A DNA stretch of 5,306 bases from Butyrivibrio sp. Its GTDB lineage: Bacteria; Bacillota; Clostridia; Lachnospirales; Lachnospiraceae. The stretch lies in the NCBI GenBank assembly GCA_024688095.1, contig JAILEJ010000456.1:1-5306 (forward strand). The letters run 5' to 3'. Under the pieces are notes generated by a model. The model saw only the letters and a list, made by a program, of their open reading frames with translations. It searched no databases and was not told the DNA's origin. A program made the translations under genes and the position numbers. Shown in pieces: positions 1 through 5,306 of this stretch (positions within the stretch are counted from its first letter, which is position 1; every line of letters begins with the position of its first letter).

Positions 1-756
1 TACATATGAAAGCCATTCATCGTATCTTCCGGGACATACGTATTCCTTTCCATGAAAAGTTGCTTTAGAACGTCCATCATACATCTCCTTATCAAATGTA
101 AGTCCCCAATAATGTGGATGAGGCTGCTCATTGGACAAAAAGATTTTGGAATAATCTGAAGGTTCTTTACCCCATTTTGATACACTGTCATAAATCCTTG
201 CAACAAACTTAAAAGGAACAATATGGCCTATGCTTGACAATAGCCAAATAAAAATCTTTTGAAAATTACTATATTTTTTATAGTCTATTACCGGCCTGTG
301 TCCCATTGCCAACCCATACAGACTCTTTAATATAAACAGCTGTAATTTATGAAACTTTGGTACCGGGTCAAGAATAAAAATATCAAGTAAAATATATGAA
401 TATCTTTTATGATAAAAGTCTTCATGTCCGTAGCTACTTTTTATAGTATGCGAAGTATAAGCAATCTTAGGAATAAAATCATAAAATTCCTTATAATCCA
501 TATGATCGATAAATTTAAAATTTTCAGAGCATTCCTTTGGAAAAATCTCTTTAAATTTCAAATAATCCTTCCTTGGAAAAGTAAGATCTATATCATCATC
601 CCAAGGGATTATATCTTTATGCCTGATGGCACCAAGAAATGTTCCCCCATGTAAAAAATATCTTATATTATGCTTTTTACACACCCTGTCAACTTCTTCA
701 AGAAGTGCATAATCCGATTCATGAATTTTATTAAGTTCTTCAATACTATGTGGCAT
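1..756 (-). CDS. LicD family phosphotransferase, C-terminus cut by window edge
   Basis: LicD-family proteins have a nucleotidyltransferase-like fold and transfer phosphocholine or a related phospho-group onto surface glycans or teichoic acids, acting at the cytoplasmic side before export. The window holds 252 codons with no stop. The family hallmark is clear: HGGTFLGAIRH at residues 36-46, then the acidic metal-binding run IPWDDDIDL at 50-58. A second family block, LDIFILD, is at 124-130 (the usual form is close to DIFPLD, so Ile replaces Pro). The visible end, PGRYDEWLSYV at about 242-252, resembles the start of the usual C-terminal block, so probably only about 15-40 residues are missing. 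The ATG at 756 is the only possible start, because an in-frame TGA lies at 772-774; AGGGGG at 762-767 is the ribosome site, 5 bases upstream. It follows a terminator and has its own probable promoter, so it is likely transcribed separately from the gene before it. The family call is firm; the transferred group and acceptor are unknown. Confidence 0.93.
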   Translation of the reverse strand, partial: MPHSIEELNKIHESDYALLEEVDRVCKKHNIRYFLHGGTFLGAIRHKDIIPWDDDIDLTFPRKDYLKFKEIFPKECSENFKFIDHMDYKEFYDFIPKIAYTSHTIKSSYGHEDFYHKRYSYILLDIFILDPVPKFHKLQLFILKSLYGLAMGHRPVIDYKKYSNFQKIFIWLLSSIGHIVPFKFVARIYDSVSKWGKEPSDYSKIFLSNEQPHPHYWGLTFDKEMYDGRSKATFHGKEYVCPGRYDEWLSYV

Positions 757-809
757 ATATGCCCCCTGTTTTCAATTATTTATATAAAAAATAAACACTT
801 AAAAAATAT

Positions 810-838
810 ATCATATTTTCTTATTCTATTAAACCCAA
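810..838 (-). promoter_or_regulatory. Probable sigma-A promoter of the licD-family gene
   Basis: On the minus strand, TTGGGT (833-838) and TATGAT (810-815) are separated by exactly 17 bases. The -10 matches 5 of 6 consensus bases and the -35 matches only its first three (TTG). It lies between the upstream gene's terminator and the LicD start and would give a leader of about 45-50 bases. The whole stretch is very A+T-rich, so chance -10 matches are common; the spacing and position are what favour this one. Confidence 0.5.
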
Positions 839-851
839 CATAATTTAAATT

Positions 852-907
852 AAAAAAGCCTTTTAAATAATTGTCATTTCTTATCAACAATTATTTAAAG
901 GCTTTTT
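852..907 (-). terminator. Rho-independent terminator after the cyclic-nucleotide-binding-like gene
   Basis: Arms at 888-907 and 853-873 form a stem of about 20 base pairs with one bulged base and a 14-base loop (874-887). The outer stem carries GCC/GGC next to A and T runs, so the minus-strand transcript ends in GGC followed by six U. It begins 49 bases after the stop codon at 957. The mirror T run (903-907) means it could also work on the plus strand, but no plus-strand gene is present to use it. Confidence 0.85.
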
Positions 908-956
908 CATAATCATTCTTATATTTTTCTTTATACAATCTGATATACTGAAATTT

Positions 957-3071
957 TTATTTCTTATAATATTCAAGCTGTTCTTTTAGCACATCAGGAA
1001 TCTCAATTTCTTCCTTTTGTAATTTCTTAATTGTAAGAAGAAGCGGCCTTGCAGCACCATTAACCTTATTTTTGTACTGACTTATAAGCTGACCAAACTG
1101 CGGATTATCTGACATCTTCTCCCTGTATTCAGCAGAAAATGGGCAAAATGTAAACAATATCTCCCTTGCAAGCTTATTAAGTCTTGGAGACGAATTTGCT
1201 TCAAATTTCATATAAGTATAGTAATCTGAAACAAATACATTTTTGTAATTATTATTATATTTCTGAAGTGTTGTCCGCAGTTTTTCTTTATTATCTGTGG
1301 TAAGAGCTCTGTTCTTTTTATAAAACTGAAGATAATCACAGTACATTGATGTAAGCGAAGGATCTGTAACATCATTCCAGTGAACACCCTGTTCTGTCTT
1401 ACACATTTCCCATCTAAACTCACCACATAGTTTAAGAAGTGCATCATCAACATTTTCTACATTAAAAATTGATATAAGCATTCTTGCAGGTGTTGTTCTC
1501 TTTTTACCTTCTATTTCCTGCCAGAGAGAAGCTCTGCTGCCTATATTTGGCATAAGTATCATATATGGTGTAATATCTTCATTTATATATAACTGAGAAA
1601 CACCTATTTCCTGATTTGAATATAAGCTCTGCCTGCAAAAAACAGTAAAGTCAACCGCTCGTATTTCAGTTAAAATTCTCTCTATTGTTTCAGTATTTAT
1701 ATATGCACTTTGCAGATCCTTCATTACGTTTTGAGCATCAAAAACCGGAACAAAGCTCGAAGCTCTTCCAAAAGTCATCCTGTTTCCTAGCGTAAGAAGA
1801 TTTTTTATTTCAAATTTAGTTCTGTTAACAGGATCATACATAAGTGTCTCAACCTGCTCAGCCGTTATATCTCCGCTAAGCTTAGCTGTACGAAGGGACG
1901 TTGGATAGTCTTCATCAAATTCATTTCTTGATGGTTCAGCTTCAAGCCTGTATATCTTTTTAAGCCATTCATAAGCTGTGACTACCTTACCATTTGGATC
2001 AGGCTTATAAACCTTCATTAGTTTATAAAGCATTGCGGTGTTATCTGCTCCTGCAATCTCTTCATCCACAAAACCAAACATAAGAAACATCATAATTTCA
2101 GGTGGAATATTTAAATCTTCAAGGCTCCTAAAAAATGCGGCTTCATATATATCATAATAATGGAGTGCAACATTTCTTCTAAGCTTTCTGCTTTCATCAG
2201 AGGAATCATATCTTGATTTACATTTTTTAAACTCTTCAATATTAAGTCTGAACGCATCTGTTATTTCAGGACTTGCACCTGCATATTGCAAAATTGTATT
2301 TAATGCATTTGTAATTGCAACCGGTGATGCATCCTCTCCTCCGGATGATCTCTTAATCTCATCAACTCTTGACTTAACAAGCTGGAACTGTGAAATAAAG
2401 TCAGCCGCAGTAGAATTAATATCATCCTTATATTCTATAAGCTTATCAATACCTTTCTTTACATACAAATTAATATCAACTGTCTGCATCACAATTCCCA
2501 TTGCAATCTCTGGTGATATAGTAAGAACATTCTTCTTTATCTCAGCTTCATGTTCAAGCATGGAATTTAAATAATCTCTTTGCCAGTCCTCTACCACTTT
2601 CATTTTTTCAGGAGGAGTTATATAGATAACCTCCGGAAAATCCTTTGGTTCCTGCCCGGCATCAACACAAAGCATTGGAAAATCTGTATAGTTTTGCCTA
2701 AGTTCATCATAATAATCCTGAACCATTTCAAAGCTCTGGTCATACAAATCACATAGTTCTTTGGCAATCTTAATAGAAGTTGATGCAAGAATATTAGCTA
2801 TTTTAGGATTTGATTTTACAACCTTATAAATATCATCTTTACTTTTATAAGGATATGAATATACTGATGAGTCTTCCTGTGCCTGATAAGTAAAAGAATA
2901 CTTTTTTTCCGGAACTTCAGGTATTCCCAAAATTCCTCCAACTCCAAAATCTATATTACTAAACTGATTAGCAACATTAACACTACCTTTTATTACAATC
3001 TCTAATGTCTCAACCTTATCTGATCCAGCTCTATGAAGTACTTCACCTTTTTTTAATGCAACAAGTCCCAT
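957..3071 (-). CDS. Large cyclic-nucleotide-binding-like domain protein of unknown function
   Basis: This predicted 704-residue soluble protein has no signal peptide and no membrane segment. Residues 6 to about 105 resemble a Crp/cNMP-binding beta-roll: an opening LKKGEVL (6-12), a strand then IKGSV (27-31), a GGILGI turn (45-50) where Crp has GELGL, and a following helix (about 78-108). By hand alignment, the Glu of the Crp phosphate-binding cassette is Ile and its Arg is Tyr or Lys, so cyclic nucleotide binding is doubtful. I see no helix-turn-helix, so it is not a standard Crp/Fnr regulator. About 600 mainly helical residues follow that I do not recognise, including a Trp/Cys-bearing patch (FRWEMC at 552-557, WND at 565-567) and a basic, Lys-rich end. 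Possible starts are GTG at 3080 and ATG at 3071; the ATG is chosen because the GTG lies within the ribosome site. The gene has its own promoter and terminator. Coding status is certain; function is unknown. Confidence 0.9.
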   Translation of the reverse strand: MGLVALKKGEVLHRAGSDKVETLEIVIKGSVNVANQFSNIDFGVGGILGIPEVPEKKYSFTYQAQEDSSVYSYPYKSKDDIYKVVKSNPKIANILASTSIKIAKELCDLYDQSFEMVQDYYDELRQNYTDFPMLCVDAGQEPKDFPEVIYITPPEKMKVVEDWQRDYLNSMLEHEAEIKKNVLTISPEIAMGIVMQTVDINLYVKKGIDKLIEYKDDINSTAADFISQFQLVKSRVDEIKRSSGGEDASPVAITNALNTILQYAGASPEITDAFRLNIEEFKKCKSRYDSSDESRKLRRNVALHYYDIYEAAFFRSLEDLNIPPEIMMFLMFGFVDEEIAGADNTAMLYKLMKVYKPDPNGKVVTAYEWLKKIYRLEAEPSRNEFDEDYPTSLRTAKLSGDITAEQVETLMYDPVNRTKFEIKNLLTLGNRMTFGRASSFVPVFDAQNVMKDLQSAYINTETIERILTEIRAVDFTVFCRQSLYSNQEIGVSQLYINEDITPYMILMPNIGSRASLWQEIEGKKRTTPARMLISIFNVENVDDALLKLCGEFRWEMCKTEQGVHWNDVTDPSLTSMYCDYLQFYKKNRALTTDNKEKLRTTLQKYNNNYKNVFVSDYYTYMKFEANSSPRLNKLAREILFTFCPFSAEYREKMSDNPQFGQLISQYKNKVNGAARPLLLTIKKLQKEEIEIPDVLKEQLEYYKK

Positions 3072-3076
3072 ATAAG

Positions 3077-3086
3077 CCACCTTTTT
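3077..3086 (-). promoter_or_regulatory. Ribosome binding site that decides the start at 3071
   Basis: The minus strand reads AAAAAGGTGG and then CTTAT before the ATG at 3071. AAAGG sits 8 bases from that ATG, a normal spacing. The in-frame GTG at 3078-3080 overlaps this purine run and has no ribosome site of its own at a workable distance. An in-frame TAG at 3087-3089 rules out any longer start. The protein is therefore probably three residues shorter than the longest open frame. Confidence 0.8.
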
Positions 3087-3115
3087 CTAAATAATGTGTT
3101 TAAAACCCTATTATC

Positions 3116-3124
3116 ATTATAACA
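3116..3124 (-). promoter_or_regulatory. Extended -10 promoter of the cyclic-nucleotide-binding-like gene
   Basis: The minus strand reads TGTTATAAT, a perfect TGnTATAAT extended -10 element (TATAAT at 3116-3121, TG at 3123-3124). No good -35 stands 16-18 bases upstream, which is tolerated by extended -10 promoters. An alternative reading pairs TTGTCC with an overlapping GATAAT 16 bases on. Either gives a leader of about 30-40 bases. It lies just downstream of the preceding operon's terminator, as expected for a gene with its own promoter. Confidence 0.6.
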
Positions 3125-3155
3125 ATTTTTCGGACAAAAATTATAAATAAACCAT

Positions 3156-3190
3156 AAAAAATACGCCCGGGAAACAACCGCTCCCGAGCG
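3156..3190 (-). terminator. Strong Rho-independent terminator ending the ABC/epimerase operon
   Basis: On the minus strand, CGCTCGGGA (3182-3190) pairs with TCCCGGGCG (3164-3172) as nine base pairs including one G-U, around a 9-base loop, followed by TA and a run of six T (3156-3161). It starts 22 bases after the TGA stop at 3213. Its high G+C stands out sharply from the surrounding A+T-rich DNA. Confidence 0.93.
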
Positions 3191-3212
3191 CTTTAAGTTT
3201 CTAATTCATATA

Positions 3213-4055
3213 TCAGTTAAAAGAATCATAAATATCCTGAATATGCTTCAGGCAGCTCATCGCATTTTCTGGCTTTGTATCTTCAAGCGTAGCCTGAATA
3301 TAAGGCTTTTTGTCATGAGCAAATTTAAGAACACTTGTAAGATCTATCTCTCCAACGCCGCATCCCATGCTCTTAACCTCTTCACCATTCAATACACCGT
3401 CCTTAAGATGAATAACAGCTACATCTTTTCCAAAGAGGTCTATTGCCTCTTCAAAGACTTCCTGCCTCTGATCATAATTTTCATAATGAAGCAGATTAAC
3501 AGGATCAAAAATTATCTGTAAATTTGGTGAGTCTATTGCATCAAGCACAGTTCTTGCTCTTCTTGGATTCCATACAATATGCTTATATACAGGCTCTATT
3601 GCCATAATAACGCCCATCTTCTCAGCATAATTTACAACAGGCTTAAGGTTCTTTATAAAAATGCCTAGAGCTTCATCACTATGACATGCCTCTTTGTCGT
3701 AAGTATAAGTATTATTTGGTGCTCCTGTCTCAGTACCAACTACACTACATCCAAGAAGTGACGCAAATCTGATATTGGCCATATATTTTTCCTGAGTTTC
3801 CTTCAAAAGGTTCTGATCAGGGCAGGCAAGATTCAAATAGCATCCAAGCACTGCTATATCAAGGCCTGCATCAGCAAATGTATTTTTTAAATATGTGGCA
3901 TATCCTGGTGTCAAAGCGCATACATCACTGCTTTGTCCCTGAAGCTTTGAAAGAGCTACATGTGCACAGCTAAATCCCTGCTTCTTTACTTCCTTTAATC
4001 TTTCCTCTAATGGTAAATCAACTGAATCGTGTAACCTTAAACCTAACTGAATCAT
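3213..4055 (-). CDS. TIM-barrel sugar-phosphate isomerase/epimerase family protein
   Basis: This 280-residue cytoplasmic protein belongs to the xylose isomerase-like TIM-barrel superfamily (AP endonuclease family 2), which includes D-tagatose 3-epimerase, myo-inosose dehydratase and hydroxypyruvate isomerase. The pattern of four divalent-metal ligands known from D-tagatose 3-epimerase is present in order and spacing: Glu154 (AIEPVYKH), Asp184 (FDPVNLL), His216 (VIHLKD) and Glu258 (TLEDT). The GVGEID block at 233-238 is also typical. Length matches the family (about 260-300), so it looks complete and active. The ATG at 4055 has GGGG (4063-4066) 7 bases upstream. It begins 24 bases after the stop of the ABC exporter gene and ends 22 bases before a strong terminator, so it is the last gene of that transcript. 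The superfamily is secure; the substrate is not readable, and sugar, inositol derivative or other polyol are all possible. Confidence 0.9.
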   Translation of the reverse strand: MIQLGLRLHDSVDLPLEERLKEVKKQGFSCAHVALSKLQGQSSDVCALTPGYATYLKNTFADAGLDIAVLGCYLNLACPDQNLLKETQEKYMANIRFASLLGCSVVGTETGAPNNTYTYDKEACHSDEALGIFIKNLKPVVNYAEKMGVIMAIEPVYKHIVWNPRRARTVLDAIDSPNLQIIFDPVNLLHYENYDQRQEVFEEAIDLFGKDVAVIHLKDGVLNGEEVKSMGCGVGEIDLTSVLKFAHDKKPYIQATLEDTKPENAMSCLKHIQDIYDSFN

Positions 4056-4079
4056 TTTTATTCCCCTTCTCTTTTATTT

Positions 4080-5306
4080 TTATCCTCTGTAATCCTGTTC
4101 AAGATTATAGAAGTACCCTTTTTTCTTCATAAGTTCATCAAATGATCCCTGCTCTGCAATAACACCATTTTGCATAACAACAATCTTATCTGCCTTCTCA
4201 ATAGTTGCAAGCTTATGAGCAACTATAAATGTTGTTCTGTCATGAGACATATGATCAATTGCACTTGTAACTTCTCTTTCAGAAATTGCATCAAGCGCAG
4301 ATGTTGCTTCATCAAGAATAATCACTTTAGGCTTTCTTATTAAAGCCCTCGCGATTGATATACGCTGCTTTTGTCCTCCTGAAAGCTTGTCTCCATGCTC
4401 TCCAACAACAGTTTCAATTCCATCTGGGAATTTTTCGATAACACTTCTAAGGCCAGCTTCATCAATTACCCTGTTAAGCTCTTCCTCAGTAACATCATTT
4501 GTTCCATACAAAATATTATCTCTAATTGTTCCAGAAAAAAGAATTGTATTTTGTGGAACAACAGCCAGATTTTCTCTATAACTATGAAGATTTATCTGGC
4601 TCATATCCTGTCCATCAAGTAGTACCCTTCCATTTGAAGGAGTCATAAAACCAATAAGCATATTAATTATTGTTGTCTTTCCAGCACCTGATTCTCCAAC
4701 AAAAGCAACTGTTTCTCCCTGATTGACATGCATATTCATGTTCTCAATAACATTTTCCTGTGAACCTGGATATGCAAAAGAAACATTTTCAAAATCAAAA
4801 ACCCCCTTAACTTCTTCTATTGATGGTTTTCCAGTATCGTCCTCATCATCTTCTATCATCAGTATTTCTCCAATACTGTTAACTGATTCAAGACCTTTAG
4901 AAATTGTAGGAAGAAGCGTAAGAAGTGATGAAACCTGTGATACAACAGTTGTAAAATAGCTCTGATACAAAACCACATCACCAACCTGTATTTTGCCATT
5001 TATAGCAAGGAAAGCTGTAAATACAAGACAGACAATCTGAAAGAGCTGAAAACATGCCCAGCTTACAGCACCAAAGTTTGCCTGAATAATATCAAGTCTG
5101 TATCCTGCCTCAGCAATCATCTGAACCTGCTTGTCCATTTTATTTATTTCTTCATCTTCAAGCGCATGCGCTCTTGTAACAGGTACAAGCTCAACCATTT
5201 CCATTACTCTGGCTGATGTATTTTCCATCTCACGTCTGAATTTTTTATTATATTCCTTTATAGGCTTTTTAAATGTAAAAACAAGAAATGCAGCAAGCGG
5301 AACCAT
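4080..5306 (-). CDS. ABC exporter half-transporter (membrane domain plus ATPase), N-terminus missing
   Basis: This is the C-terminal 408 residues of a membrane-ATPase fusion of the MsbA/LmrA/multidrug exporter type, which works as a dimer or heterodimer in the cytoplasmic membrane to move a substrate outward using ATP. The end of one membrane helix (1-12) and two more segments (about 78-101 and 110-133) remain from the usual six, then an acidic linker (151-157). The ATPase is complete: aromatic Tyr179 (A-loop), Walker A GESGAGKTT (204-212), Q-loop Gln252, signature LSGGQ (308-312), Walker B VIILDEA (328-334) with catalytic Glu333, D-loop SALD (336-339) and H-loop His364. The signature and catalytic Glu are canonical, so this subunit's own ATP site looks competent. 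The ATG at the window edge is an internal Met: full family members have about 580 residues, so some 170 lie outside. It is followed after 24 bases by the epimerase-like gene. Such half-transporters often occur as adjacent pairs, so a partner may lie upstream. Substrate is unknown. Confidence 0.95.
   Translation of the reverse strand: MVPLAAFLVFTFKKPIKEYNKKFRREMENTSARVMEMVELVPVTRAHALEDEEINKMDKQVQMIAEAGYRLDIIQANFGAVSWACFQLFQIVCLVFTAFLAINGKIQVGDVVLYQSYFTTVVSQVSSLLTLLPTISKGLESVNSIGEILMIEDDEDDTGKPSIEEVKGVFDFENVSFAYPGSQENVIENMNMHVNQGETVAFVGESGAGKTTIINMLIGFMTPSNGRVLLDGQDMSQINLHSYRENLAVVPQNTILFSGTIRDNILYGTNDVTEEELNRVIDEAGLRSVIEKFPDGIETVVGEHGDKLSGGQKQRISIARALIRKPKVIILDEATSALDAISEREVTSAIDHMSHDRTTFIVAHKLATIEKADKIVVMQNGVIAEQGSFDELMKKKGYFYNLEQDYRG

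Noticed and set aside
409..654. Plus-strand open frame of 81 codons
   Set aside because: It lies wholly inside the LicD gene on the other strand, has no convincing ribosome site, and its Ile/Lys/Phe-rich translation is typical of antisense A+T-rich DNA.
757..956. Small gene or RNA in the 200-base gap
   Set aside because: Apart from the terminator and probable promoter, the gap is A+T-rich with no open frame preceded by a ribosome site and no other stable fold.
1208..1453. Second minus-strand open frame inside the large gene
   Set aside because: It is an out-of-frame shadow of the 704-residue protein, whose own frame is uninterrupted and shows normal protein character.
3111..3124. Imperfect palindrome TTATCATTATAA overlapping the -10, as an operator
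   Set aside because: It is short, made of A and T only apart from one base, and explained by the -10 itself; no second copy is seen.
3072..3155. Possible riboswitch or structured leader before the large gene
   Set aside because: The leader after the likely promoter is only about 35-40 bases, too short for known aptamers, and shows no stable hairpin.
3243..3521. Plus-strand open frame opposite the epimerase-like gene
   Set aside because: It is antisense to conserved metal-ligand blocks of a clear enzyme, and its translation resembles no protein family I know.
4387..4959. Three plus-strand open frames opposite the ABC ATPase
   Set aside because: All overlap canonical ATPase motifs on the minus strand; the Ser-rich translations are reverse-complement artefacts.

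Overview
This is a compact, low-G+C bacterial window in which every supported gene lies on the minus strand. The base composition, GGGG/AAAGG-type ribosome sites, U-tailed hairpin terminators and protein flavour suggest a Gram-positive Firmicute. A Lachnospiraceae-like clostridium (Butyrivibrio/Roseburia/Lachnospira type) is my best guess; it is inference from style, not a database match.

Reading in the direction of transcription, from high to low coordinates, there are three units. (1) Positions 5306-3213 hold the C-terminal two-thirds of an ABC exporter half-transporter (4080-5306, cut by the window edge). After a 24-base gap comes a TIM-barrel sugar-phosphate isomerase/epimerase-like protein (3213-4055). 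The two look co-transcribed, and the unit ends at a strong GC-rich terminator (3156-3190). (2) Positions 3124-852 hold a single-gene unit: an extended -10 promoter (3116-3124), a 704-residue protein with an N-terminal cyclic-nucleotide-binding-like domain and a large C-terminal part I do not recognise (957-3071), and an A+T-rich hairpin terminator (852-907). (3) Positions 838-1 hold a probable promoter (810-838) and a LicD-family phosphotransferase (1-756), whose last residues lie beyond the window.

No shared pathway joins the three units. The ABC exporter and the epimerase-like enzyme probably belong to one transcript, but neither substrate can be read from sequence. LicD proteins decorate cell-surface glycans or teichoic acids. 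The least explained gene is the large cyclic-nucleotide-binding-like protein. Its binding pocket seems to lack the usual phosphate-contacting residues, and some 600 residues after it have no assigned function. I saw no RNA genes, mobile elements, CRISPR arrays or long repeats.
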